A DNA stretch of 64,000 nucleotides from Triglochin maritima. Its lineage: Eukaryota > Streptophyta > Magnoliopsida > Alismatales > Juncaginaceae. The notes under the pieces were generated by a model, which was not told the DNA's origin, made no database searches, and was given only the letters and a program-made list of their open reading frames with translations. Position 1 is the first letter of the stretch. Each line of letters opens with the position of its first letter. The stretch lies in the NCBI GenBank assembly GCA_963682175.1, contig OY821770.1, forward strand, positions 13,298,501-13,362,500, read 5' to 3'. The position numbers and the translations under genes are program-made. Of the stretch, positions 23,110-34,519 are shown piece by piece.

Positions 23110-26100
23110 CTATTTCTTCTCTTTCTTCTCTTCTTTTTTCTCTTCCTTCTTTTCTTCCTTCTTCTCCTCTTTCTTCTCTTCCTTCTTTTCGTCCTTCTTT
23201 TCTTCCTTTGCTGGTCCCACTGATATGATGTCTATTTTTCCAATCTTCTTCAACTTTTTAGCAATGGCCACTGTGTCCATGTTCCCTATGATTGTCATCT
23301 TTTGCTCCTTCATGTCTGCTGCAATGGAATCTATACCTACAAACAGAAATTCATTTAATAAAAATTCCCACTAACCAAACTGTCATCTACTTTAATTACC
23401 AATTAAGCATGGTAAACAAATTTCAATGGAAAGGATTAGTAAGAAGTTAGAATATAGTAGTGTGTTAATATTAAAAGGTCAAATACAAGACATGATCTTG
23501 ACCCTACTCATTCTAGACATCATTCATGAAATCACACAATTTATAGGAGAGTTTTCCTTGTGATTGATTAAAGTTGCTTCATTGACCAATCTCTGCAACC
23601 ACAAATATTGTTTTTCCATTATCATGAATTGGTTGCGCAGCAACACATAATCAAATCATGAATTGGTTGCGCAGCATCACATAATCAAGAGATTCATTGT
23701 ACAATTGGAGGCCCCATGATGGAAGACAACATTGACTTTACTTCTATGGCATATTCATACCGGTAAATCTAATCACCATCCTCCTTAATTTACACCTTAT
23801 TATTCACGCTAGTCGGTGGGATTGGATGTAACGTACCCGAAAACAGCGGAAAATTTAAACAATAATAAAGACCGTCAACGGTCAACACTGGGCACGTCAC
23901 GGGAAACAAACCAACATATATAATATAAATATGATCCACGTGGAAGTCAAATATACAGACTGACTGTGATTACGACAAAAGCTATACAATATGTAATCAC
24001 CTCAAAAGAAAGAGACTGACAACTACAGGATCTGATCTCGGGGGCACCGTCCTCGGTCACCACCTCAAACTCTAACCCTGCTCGCTACCTGAAATGCAAA
24101 CAACAAACATGCCTGAGTTCCCTGAAGGAACCCCGTATACCAAACCTCCTAAAATATAAAAAGGAATTAAATACAATGCAATGCTATGCACATGATCATC
24201 CGCCTCGGGCCCACAATAATGCCCTCACCGCCTCCGCGGCACTGAACCACTCCTGCCACTAGGGTCAAGTCAGTCCACCGCTGCCTCACAAGGGTCAGTC
24301 GACACCACTGCTCCCCAAATCGTGCAGGAAGGAACCCCTGGTACACGCCGCACCCAAGGAGCGAGTCAGCCCGCCGAATACACAACTCGGGTCAGACGAC
24401 AGCCACTGCTCCCCCAAGAGTCGCCTAGCGCGCACCCTGCCGGAACATCCTCGGCCTACCGCTAAACCCTCGCAAACTGCCCAAGGTTTACGGTACACAT
24501 CCCTCACACCCCGCTCGGTAAGAGAGGAAAAAGGTACAACAATAATACGCCTTCGTCGAAGGTGAAATCCGTAGCTCTCAAAGCCGGTAATCAACCGTCG
24601 CCTCGGAGCCGGTAGTCGACCTGACATCGACGGGTCGCGTGTGGATAAATCCACCAACCTGCGGTAGATCGGTCGACCGCTACAAGCACACCGGTCGACC
24701 GGTCCCCCACACAGTACACAGTACTGTACAAACAAATCTACCGGTCGAACCACGCCAACCGAATTACCGACCAATTGGTCGAACAAAAGTCATCTAGCGG
24801 TCGACCGTTTGGAAGGTCTACGCTATACCATTTTATATAATATATATATCCGACCGGTCGAACCAAGGGGCCGTTCGACCGATAACAGGACTTTCAATAT
24901 TTTGCCCAAGTCTCGTTCGGTCGACCGGAACTGAAATACAGTTCGACCGAATCAACACAAGCACTCTACCGCTTAATTAAATGCTCAGTCGGTCGACCGA
25001 GAGTTAAAGAGCGGTCGACCGTTTTGATGGTCAAAGCTCCCAACCGACTTAGCATCGAATGGATCGGTCGAACAAGGTAAGGACGTTCGACCGTTTAATA
25101 AGTCAAAATCCCCAACCGACCCATTCTCATCGTTATTCGGTCGACCGGCTAAGTGGTCCCGTTCGACCGATAACAGTATAATCCCCTTTTTCCCGCACAA
25201 TCTGGCATAACGGTCGACCGTCTAACGACATCGTTCGACCGTTCGCGGGTAAATAACAATATAATAATAGGATCGGTCGACTGCCCACAGGCACCGGTCG
25301 ACCGATCGTCGTCTTCAACCTCTGAATTGGTTGAATTCCGACGGGGAATTCGACACCAACGTCGATCCCCAACACTCACAAGGCACAAGTGAGTTATATT
25401 GAAGATTTGGCATACCTTTTTGACGGTTGAAGAAGCCTCCCAAGCTTTGGCTACTTCAACTCAACACTTCACCTTCTTCTCCTTTTCTTCCTTTCTTCTT
25501 CTTCTTCTCTCTAACCTCTTCTCTCAAGCTCTGGTTGTTGAAAAGGAAAAGAAAACGTTTTATTAACCTTACCTTCCAATTTATAGGCAAACCAATTCTT
25601 ATCCAACCTCCACCTCATCCAATCCTAAATCAACACCTCATGCTACACTATTCCAGGATTAGATTAGGTTAATTAGGTTTAGGTTTAGTTAATTAAGATG
25701 TTTTAGATTAGGTTATTACATTGGAGGTCCTGAAACGGCTTCGGTTTCTGAGAAAAAAAAGTCTGTTCATGACATAGTTTTTGAAATGGTTTTTGACCAT
25801 TCACATTCGTTTGGATGCGAAAGTTGTTTTTTCAGTTTTTCGATGTCTGTTCACGACGAAAAGATGCATTAACCATTCCCTTCAAATTTATAATTTTTTG
25901 TTAAATTTTGGTCTTCAATTGAGAAGAATAGGCTAATATTGGCTTAATCGTGCGTATTTTGGAGAAAGTGATAGATTTCGGCTTAGTATTAAGGAAAAAT
26001 TAGATTTTTTTGGGTGAGTAGATTGATTACTCACAAGGGCATGAAATGAAATAACCTAATAAAATTGAGAGTATAACAATAAAAAATCAAGTGACAAAAA

Positions 26101-26888
26101 TACAAAACATGTAAATAAAAAACAAACGAGGTTCGAACAACAAACCTTACGTGTCACCATCTAAAAACCCGAAAAAGTAACTTTTTCAATTTTTGAAACA
26201 CAAATTAGACACATTTTTTAGGAAAACGAGGTCTGCAAATTTTTGTTTTGACGTCCAGAAACCAAAAAATTGGATTTTATAAAAAAAACGGTATGTTTTT
26301 AACCATCCAAACGCAACCATTAATATTTCCAATACATGCACCACAAACACAATTCAATGTTTTGAGCTTCTATATTATTCAGAATTGCAAATGAAAGGTT
26401 AGATCACAAAACGATGAGCACATGTTAAAATCACGTAACTATGGTGGCTGGAAATTTGAAAATTAAATAGAATTCAAACTGAGTTAGCTCAGTGAACTCT
26501 TATTCTCAAACCAAAGATTACAGCAGGTTGAAACATCAGATGTACCATCCAGACAGAATAATATTGGTAGCGATTATATAGCCAGTACTTCTCTTCCTCC
26601 TACTTTTTGAAAATTGAAGGAGAAGTAAAAAGAAAAGGAAAAGGAAAAGAGTGGTGTGTACCATAGATGTCTGCAACAGCTTCCATGGCTTTTTGTTTGG
26701 TCTTGGCATCAGTCATGGCCATAAGTTTTAGCACCACCTTCTGCTATAGTCACATAAAATCAAGGAAATTAGTTGGACCGACATGAAAATATGGATGCAA
26801 ATTAAACTAGTTTAGACATGGATAGAAATCATATGAATTGTCCAAAAATAATAAAACAAGAGCAAAAACAAGTACTTACTTGTGCCAT
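23110..26888 (-). CDS. Small heavy-metal-associated (HMA) domain protein, HIPP/HPP-like, lacking the CxxC motif
   Basis: Exons (minus strand): 26880-26888 (Met-Ala-Gln only), 26662-26740, 23110-23336, giving 104 aa plus stop, all joins GT-AG and in frame. Residues ~4-70 form the ferredoxin-like HMA fold: KVVLKLMAMTDAKTKQKAM, then a loop, then KKLKKIGKIDIISVGPAKEE. The MxCxxC metal-binding motif of HIPP proteins is absent (Cys-free, MAMTDAK in its place), so direct metal binding is doubtful. The tail is almost pure Lys/Glu, encoded by a (GAAGAAAAG)-type microsatellite, and there is no C-terminal CaaX isoprenylation box. Such HMA-like proteins are common small plant families linked to metals or immunity, but the specific role here is unknown. 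Intron 2 (3.3 kb) contains a solo gypsy LTR. A TATA box lies about 105 bp upstream. Confidence 0.85.
23827..25720 (-). mobile_element. Solo LTR of a Ty3/gypsy-related element in the HMA gene intron
   Basis: 1,894 bp bounded by TGTAACG... and ...TTATTACA, with a perfect 5-bp target duplication TTGGA (23822-23826 and 25721-25725). It is read on the minus strand, the same as the gene. It shares the block GGNNTTCCTTNNGGNAACTCAGGCAT-type sequence near 24107-24150 (as reverse complement) with the LTRs at 42948-45002 and 60788-63067, of which the last borders a chromovirus pol. No internal coding region is present, so this is a solo LTR left by LTR-LTR recombination. Confidence 0.88.
24670..25304. 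repeat. CGGTCGACCG palindrome array, solo LTR in the HMA gene
   Basis: About eighteen palindromes or half-site variants (GTTCGACCG, CGGTCGAACC). Pairs sit mainly 21-22 bp apart, for example 24670/24692. A frequent arrangement is one perfect palindrome followed by one degenerate GTTCGACCG. Confidence 0.88.
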
Positions 26889-26993
26889 GTGGTATATGGT
26901 GGGGAGAAGATGAGAGAAGTAGGAGAGAATGGGAAGTGGTGGTACGAAGGGAAGAGAAATATTGGGTGGACGATTACGTCTTGGTTTTCTTTT

Positions 26994-27000
26994 CTTTATA
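26994..27000 (-). promoter_or_regulatory. TATA box of the HMA gene
   Basis: Reads TATAAAG on the minus strand, about 106 bp upstream of the start codon at 26888, followed by a CT-rich leader. Confidence 0.5.
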
Positions 27001-27406
27001 GTGGTCCTAGTCAAATTTGCTCATGCCACACTTTCTTCTTTTTATTATTTTGGCACTAATTTTTTTATCCCACATATATATTCTAGTTTGAGCAAAGACG
27101 TACAAATTTTGAGGGTTGATTGGACTCCCAGCAACTAGCATTCAAGCGCGTCAGTAATTAGAATTAAACTTTGATTGACACACATTTTTTGGATTTTTCC
27201 TAATGTTATTCTATATTATAAAATTTAGAGGTCGCGTCTAGTAAAACGGGTCATTTTCTAGGTGACTAGGTTATAACTAAGAGTAGAATAAAATGGAAGT
27301 GACTTAAAAAAAACTGTGGGGAACATAAATAAATTGCAATAATATTGGATGAGATTCTATGTCAAACCGCCATTCAGCTATTTTGTGACAATTCTTAGTT
27401 GGATCT
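27001..27406. other. Intergenic, nothing recognised
   Basis: Upstream flank of the HMA gene. AT-rich, with no gene or defined repeat. Confidence 0.4.
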
Positions 27407-28042
27407 AGGGTTGTCCGTTTCTACTCGTGTTCGCTAATTCGCTCGGGATTCGCTTGCTCAACATCTCGACTCAATTGTTAACTAGTCGAGTACGAACCAA
27501 AAAATCTCCTTGGAAAAATAAATGAGTCGAGTTGAACGAAACCCTACTCACTTGTTGCTCGTTCGTTAGCTCATTCACTCGCTCGACTAGGTTGCTCGTA
27601 TATACACATACGAGTATACATACACGACATGGAACAAATGAACAAATATGCTTCTCATTTTTTCCCAAAGTCAAATGTTATGGTTGTTTATGTTTTAGTG
27701 GAGTACATAGTGAAACTCAACATGTTTTATGTTTAGCATGATATTCTGTTAATTATTAATTTTCCTTTTAATACTTGATGTAATAAAGCTCACCGCGGTA
27801 AACTTGACATTACTTTATATTTAAAGTGGAATTAGTAGGGAAAAACTCATACTACTAACGAAACGAGTCAATGAGCCGGCTTACGAGAAAACGAGTCGAG
27901 TCGAGCGGCTCCCGAGCAAGAAGCGAGACGAACACGAGCACAATTTTCACGCTCGAACCAAGCCACAAGCAAACCCAAAATTAAACAAGCCAAGTTCGAG
28001 CTAGCTTTGCTCGCTCAAAATTGACTCGTTTACAACGGTAGT
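27407..28042. mobile_element. hAT-type MITE rich in CGAGCTCG words
   Basis: Left end AGGGTTGTCCG; right end degenerate (ACAACGGTA). Flanked by a direct repeat of at least 8 bp, AGTTGGATCT (27397-27406 and 28043-28052). The subterminal regions are full of GCTCG/CGAGC words, a composition seen in a widespread class of dicot hAT MITEs. Non-coding. Confidence 0.6.
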
Positions 28043-28363
28043 AGTTGGATCTAGTTTTTCTACCAGATGTGCAATTACTTTTATCTTCTTGAAAACAATG
28101 CGTTGGAAATCGAGTTGAGGCAATTGGAAGGCGAAAAATCCAAGGTTTTTTTGTTTAATATGATGATTTGACCAACGTTTTAATTTAATCTGGCAGGTGA
28201 CAATAAACAACTCGAAATTTTAGGGGGCACAAAGTAACTGGTAGTTTAAAACAAATTAGTAAACAGTGTTATAACTTATAAGCACTTCGAATTCCATATT
28301 CTTAATTTTACATGAATGGGTTAATTAGTAAACATCGTGTTGTAATCCTAAATGGTATTGAAT
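27963..28363 (+). repeat. Dispersed duplication, copy 1
   Basis: About 400 bp closely matching 36574-36949 in direct orientation. It includes the right end of the hAT MITE plus ~320 bp of flank. The second copy lacks ~24 bp at the MITE edge. Confidence 0.85.
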
Positions 28364-28825
28364 GACTCATTATTACTTTCAATTTACTCGATTCTTAGGG
28401 TTTTGAAAAAGACAATTTCCAATAACCGAAGAATCTTCAGCACTATAGAACTATAGACGGTGGCATATCCGTGAAACATTTTTCATCATCTTTCAAATAA
28501 AATAATCAATAATTGGTGATTTGTCCTTATTATTTTATCTATATTCGTAGAAAGTAGAAACCCATATAGAAGCTCGTATTTCTGAGAAGTATCTAACGTT
28601 AAAAATGTGGCCTTATAACTTATGTTAATATGATTAGCACTCTATTTAATGTAATATTTATTTCATTTCGCATGAAATGAGGTGTGTATCTTAAGTTCTT
28701 TTTTGTCAAAAGATTACCTAATCGTCTTTTGCCATCCCTTATCTTCCCAAATTAAAGATAAATAGGCAATATGTCTCCAAACATTATTTTGTGGAAAATG
28801 CAATCGTTTTCCACAAGAAAAGCCG

Positions 28826-28828
<3 letters not shown>

Positions 28829-28879
<51 letters not shown>
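28829..28879. repeat. (AT)n/(AC)n microsatellite
   Basis: Roughly 20 AT units followed by six CA units. Simple sequence repeat in non-coding DNA. Confidence 0.95.
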
Positions 28880-29710
28880 GAAATTTTGCAATGAGACCAG
28901 GTCTCATTATAAAAAAATGAGACCCCATATTTTCCTCCCTTAGATCTAGATTCAACGGCTGGTTTATCCAACATGCAATTTATACAACAAAATGGTAATA
29001 TGGTAATCACACAAACACACCGCACCGTCTTCTTCTCATTTCCTCTTTTTTCTCATTCCTATTCTCGTTACAAAACACCTCACTCTCCTCCATTTCCTCA
29101 CCTCAGTCGAACAATCTAGAACTAGAACTAGAACCAGGCGAAGAGGTTGAAATCTAGGATTCCGTCCCCGATCTTGGCTCCTCAGGTGAAATCCTGCTCA
29201 TATCTCCCCCGATTTGGTGTTTGCTTCGTTGCGGGTGGTGTTCGGAGTGGATTTTGGGGGTTTCTTCTGAAATATATGTCTGAAGTTGGAGTGTGTGATT
29301 TGATGAGAAAATAGTTCTATCTACCATTTTTAGTCCTTTTCGGGGTTTTGGTGAAATATATTTGATTATGTAATGCCAAAAGTCAGCCACTTGGTGTGTG
29401 TTTCTTAATAGTTGGATGAGATTTTTTGGAATTTCTGTGTTTTTATGAGATTCTGGTTGGAATTGGTGGCAAAGTTGTTTATATTTGAATTTTGTGGTTT
29501 ATGATGTACCAATTCATTATTTTTTATAAGAGACATTCTTCATTTCTGTTGTATTTGTAAGGATTTTGATGGAATATGTCGAAGTTGCTGATACCGATGA
29601 CGATATGTGGGCTCGTGCTTGATTTTATTCATAGTGCATTTTCACTTTGAAATTTGAAAAATCGTTACTTGAATATCATTCTTTTGATTTTCTGATGCTA
29701 TGGTTGTGTG

Positions 29711-30301
29711 TAGGGCTGTCAATCGTGCCGTGTCGTGTGCTAATCGTGTCGTGTCAACTCCTATATATGAGCTCTAGGTGTTACGCCGCATCCGACCCAT
29801 TTATAACCGTGTTGCTAAATTTCTGTCGTATCCAACCCATTTATAATCGTGTTGCCATATCCAACCCGTTTATACCCGATTATTAAACGGGTTACTTCAT
29901 GTACACGTTTAACACCGCTACCGTTTACATCATTTAACACACGATTAACACACGATTATCCACTCGCTCAGCGTTCAAACTTCAAAGTTTCAAACCACTT
30001 ATATATAATTGGTAAAATTATAAATATGACATTCAGTTCTTAGAATTTGTTTATTATAATTTATAACTTATATATTACTTATAGACTTGTCGGTATTAGT
30101 CGTGTATTATTCGTGTCGTATTCGTAATCGTGTGCCTAATTACCCAATTACTTATCGTGTTTTATCGTGTCTTAATCATGTTAATCATTTTTGCAGCAAA
30201 AATCCATATTCAACCCATTTAATAATCGTGTTCAAATTCTCAATCCATATCCGCTAACTTCGTGTCGTGTTATCGTGTTTCGTGTAAAATTGACAACCCT
30301 A
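29711..30301. mobile_element. hAT-type MITE with intact ends
   Basis: 591 bp, inverted termini TAGGGCTGTCAAT and ATTGACAACCCTA, perfect 8-bp target duplication GTTGTGTG (29703-29710 and 30302-30309). The interior is rich in CGTGTCGTG and ACCCATTTA words, as in the related copy at 4331-4857. Confidence 0.92.
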
Positions 30302-31209
30302 GTTGTGTGGAGGTCTTTTTTGGAGGTTTTTGGTTTCTAATGTGAAATATTTCTGCTACGTGTGAATTTCATGTTTTGCATTGTGTTGTTTTTCATGAGA
30401 AATTGAATTAAAAAAAGCACAAAAACTTTGAAAACAAAATGTTCTTCCTCCATGAAGGTTTATAAACTTTTTCACAAACAATAGTCCATGCTTAAATTAT
30501 CATTCTCATTCGTAACTATGAAGTTTTTTTTGTAGAAAACAATGAAAGCCAAAATTGAGAACAAAAAAGAATTCAGCTCATCCTCTTGGCAGCAGTTTGT
30601 TATTCTTTTTTCTTGTTAAACATTTCTAAATGTGTTATAATTATTTTTAAACTATGTATTTTTCTGTGTAAAGTATTATATTTGTATAATAGGCTATATA
30701 AATTTCATGCTTTTGTTTTTTACATTTGCTATACTTGTTGTTAAACTAGGCATTTTTCTGTGTAAAGTACTATACTTATGTAATAAGCTATCTAAATTCA
30801 ATACTTTTGTTTATAATTGTATTTGCTGCTATGATATATAAAGTAATGTATTTGTTGTTATGCTTGTGTATTATGATTATATAGTTGTTTAATAAACTTT
30901 TATGCTTGTGTATTCAACAAGGTATTTGTGTATTAGAATTGGATTGTTGTCTAATATACTATTATGCTTTTGTACTAAACTAGGGGTGTATGATAGTATT
31001 TAAATTTATTATGCTTGTCTAACAGGATTGTATCATTCCCTAATAAACTTATATGCTTGTTTATTTGCAGTTTATAATTGCATTAATCAACGTTGCTTCA
31101 TAAGCAGTTATTCAAATGCAATTAAGCAGCTATAACCAACAGAAAAGCAATTTGAAAAGTTAACAATAACTCCCTTCTCAAGTATTCATAACATCTCTAG
31201 ATTCTTAGT

Positions 31210-32238
31210 TAATATTAGACTTTTAGAAGATCTTTTTTGAGATACGAAGATAATAATAATTTTCTTGTTGATGAAAATTATTAAACTTCTCGGTTAAAGA
31301 TGTTGCTGACATTCTTGGGTTACCTGATTTTGGTTTACCCATTGAATTGTTTGTTCTCCTCATCTCTCTTAAATTCATATGGCGCAGATGTTTGTGATAG
31401 TAAAAATTTAACATCTCTTATGAGTTCCATATCCAAAAATAGAAAACTTATTGATTTTATATCATAATGTGGATTCTTTTGATGTTATCGACATTCATTA
31501 CTCCAGAAAAGTACTACCAAACCTCCAAAGTCAGTTGTGATTTATTTGGAAAATTTAGATCACATTAAGTTCTACAACTGGACTGAAGCAGTACATCATC
31601 TCATAATGGAGAAAGCCATAGAAATTTATGACGAGATTAAAGAAAAGAGAAAATGATTAAAGAACAAGGTCTCAGCATATATCAAAGGAATGCACTGCTT
31701 GCTTAATGGTTAGTATTGAAGTCGTGTAGTTATGTATTGTAGTAATGTAGTTTTGTATTGTTATATCTTTTTTGTATTGAACTTGTGTAGTTATGTATTC
31801 CACCAAACATGAAGTGTAAATCCCAAAGATTTTACATACATTTGCATTAAATATTCTGTATTTCTGTTTTCTGGGCTTTTGAATGTTGCATCTCAACTTA
31901 TTAAATATGCACATCTACATCCCAGATTCTGAACTTCTGAATTCTAAAGTTATCATCTGTTTAGTTGAAGATTTTCTTTCAATACTCCTATGGTATGGAT
32001 TCTTCGAAATGGCAAACTACACAGGACTATGCCCACAACAAGATGAAAATTCTCTTGATTGTGCTTTATATGTGTTGAAATATATCATTTGTTTAGTTGA
32101 TGGAAAAGAAATAGATTTCACAAATTTTGACACTCAAATATATAGAGCAGAAATTGTTGTCGTGAACTTGATTGACATCATATCATGCATACATTTGTAT
32201 CTTATATCTGTTATCTTTCACCTAAACAATGATGCGTA
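31210..32238 (+). pseudogene. Degenerate Ulp1-type (C48) peptidase gene of a plant transposon
   Basis: Near 32030-32085 the plus strand reads CPQQDENSLDCALYVLKYI. This matches the Gln...Asp-Cys catalytic block of Ulp1/C48 peptidases, which many plant MULE and CACTA elements carry. Upstream fragments in other frames (VKDVADILGLPDFGLPIEL near 31290, and a YLENLDHIKFYNWTEAVHHL block near 31545) resemble the plant mobile-domain/DUF1985-type region normally preceding this peptidase. Frameshifts and stops separate the pieces. The parent element may begin at the GAGACC/GGTCTC-rich sequence near 28890, but this is not proven. Confidence 0.55.
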
Positions 32239-32798
32239 ACGAGTTTTATGTTTAAATTTCAGGAATAAACAGGTTCGAGAAGAAGAGGCACAAAAAAGAC
32301 CTAAAAGCAAGAAAATAACTTAATTGTGAGACTCGTGGACTAAGATGCAAGAGAGAACGACCCGGATGTAAACAAAAAGAATCAATGAGCAAATCAAGAA
32401 ACTCCACACCATCATGAGGAATATTTTGGCAATTCGATTCGGGCCTAAACTCCAACAACCAACTCAGAATGGAGTGATATCTTCATGTGTGATGCACCCG
32501 AGTTGGTTGTTGGAGTTTAGACCCGGATCGAATTGTCAAAATACTCCTCATGATGGTGTGAAGTTTCTTGATTTGCTCATTGGTCCTTTTTGTTTACATC
32601 CGGGTTCTTCTCTCTTGCATCTCAGTCCATGAGTCTCACAATTCAGTCATTTTTCTTACTTTTAGGTCATTTTTGTGTCTCTTCTTCTCAAACTTGTTTA
32701 TTCCTGAAACTTAAACATAAAACTCATTACGTAGCATTGTTTAGGTGAAAGATAACGGATATAAGACACAAATGTATGCATGATATGATGTCAATCAA
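32168..32798. repeat. Long inverted repeat (about 298-bp arms, 34-bp loop)
   Basis: The left arm 32168-32465 is the reverse complement of the right arm 32500-32798 at roughly 90% identity by eye. The loop is 32466-32499. A transcript across it would form an extended hairpin. The arms overlap the 3' end of the Ulp1-like remnant. The outer right edge abuts sequence like the non-coding region of Tat/Ogre/Athila-type gypsy elements. Confidence 0.93.
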
Positions 32799-34519
32799 AT
32801 ACCCCCACACCTAACTTTTGCTAGTCCCGAGCAAAACAAAGAAATAGAAAAATGAACGAAAGAAAAGGCATATGTAAAGCGAGGAAATCCTAACTAACTT
32901 TCGTAGGAATCACGGTTGCACTTATCATGTGCAACAAACCATTAAACTCCCTTGTCACCAAGGAGGAGGAGTGTTGTCTCCTGAGGGTTTTCAGCGGATA
33001 CACCCACAAAATCCGAACATAGATGCATTATTCAACATAGCAACACGACTCGATGGACTCATTTTTGTCGATCATTGGATACGGTAATTCTATGAGCCAA
33101 CTCTATATATGTAATCAGTCCACACACCTATCCTAATGAATCATTCGTGCAAGTTAGTTAAGGACTTAAGTGACAGACATGGGCAACCTTAACATCTTCA
33201 AGTGATATAAAGTGTAAAGTCCATTAATGTTCTTATTTGTATTACCATCTTCTTCTTCTTTCTTTTTTCTTTTTGCTTCTTTTGTTTTGTTTTGTGTTTA
33301 GTTGGTGTTTAATTCTCACAGGGTCAGGTTTCATGCATCATTGCCTGTGATGAGTTACATTATCACGTACACCTTCCCCTAAATCTCCACATAGGGCGAT
33401 CACTACCACCAGTGTAATGAGAGTTCGGTCGGTGCATCCCAAGTCAGATGACTCGAAAGCACTAGGCACTAAGTCCCCTCAGACCTAATTTCCTGAGGGA
33501 TAGGAGTCGTGCGAGAAGAGAGAACTCCACTTATTTATTATCTACATGGGAACCAAAACCCCTACACTTGAAGTTTCACAACAAGATTTTAAGAGTCCCT
33601 GACTACGACAAACTTCGTTATACTAACAGACATGAATTATTCGACTCACTAGGTTCAGGGTGGACTTCTTTATTTGTTTGAGTACTAACCCTATGATTAC
33701 TCGCCCCCCGAGGGAAGACCGAGGTGCATCCTTACGACTCGATATGACCTAAAGCCGGTATACTAGATATCCTAATGCATCATGATCAAGTCAATTCTGA
33801 GAGCTTCTCTTTTGATTGCCTCAAAACGATTTTGCATACGCTAAACACAAACACAAACACCACAAAACATTTTTCTTTCGCAAACACATCAGTTTTTTTC
33901 TTCTTTTTGTTCAAAAGAAATAGGAAGTGAAAGCATTATGGCAAACAAAAGACGATAATGCACCCAAAGATCATGACGAGTAGATATATCGATATTAAAT
34001 TCATAACACTAACATGACCCTAGAAAGGTAAACAAAAGAAAGCGAATTAAAACAAAAGACAAAATATGTACATACGTGAACCCCCTCCCCCCCCCCCCAC
34101 CCACACACACACACGCACACACACACCTAATCCATGCATTGTCCTCAATGTATGGCAGAATGGTGCCAATGCATAGATAGGGTGTACCAGACTAATGATG
34201 GCGGCCCGAGGTTCTCGAAGAGGCACCTCGCTCAAGAGCCGATAACTTCCTATAAATCTTCCGATTTTGCTTGGCCAAAATGACATTTTGCAGCTCTACC
34301 ACCATCTTAAATATGTCGGTGTTAAAGAGTGTTCCTGAGATCACAGATGAGTTTGGAGAACTAGCTCTAACATCCTCCTCCACGTAATTAGGCACTCATG
34401 CCTCCTGAAGGCAATGGCGATATGACGAAGTCATCTTCGCAACCTCAAGGCTGATGCCTTGGCACTGCAGCAAGCGCTCAAATCGTGGGATGTCCAACAT
34501 TCGGAGATCGGATAGTGGA
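32799..34519. other. Probable non-coding remnant of a Tat/Athila-type gypsy element
   Basis: Begins with ATACCCCCACACCTAAC followed by TTTTGCTAGTCCCGAGCAAA and includes GCATTGTCCTCAATG near 34136-34150. These signatures are common in the spacer between pol and the LTR of large plant gypsy elements. Broken minus-strand frames near 34190-34620 could be further remnants. No gene is supported. Confidence 0.4.
34081..34127. repeat. Low-complexity C-rich and (CA)n tract
   Basis: A C-homopolymer stretch is followed by (AC)n with a few interruptions. Simple repeat. Confidence 0.9.

Noticed and set aside
22946..23374. 142-codon plus-strand frame with FFSSFFSS repeats
   Set aside because: Antisense of the Lys/Glu microsatellite in the HMA gene's last exon.
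28721..29025. Minus-strand frame with YIYIYI repeats
   Set aside because: Translation of the (AT)n microsatellite.
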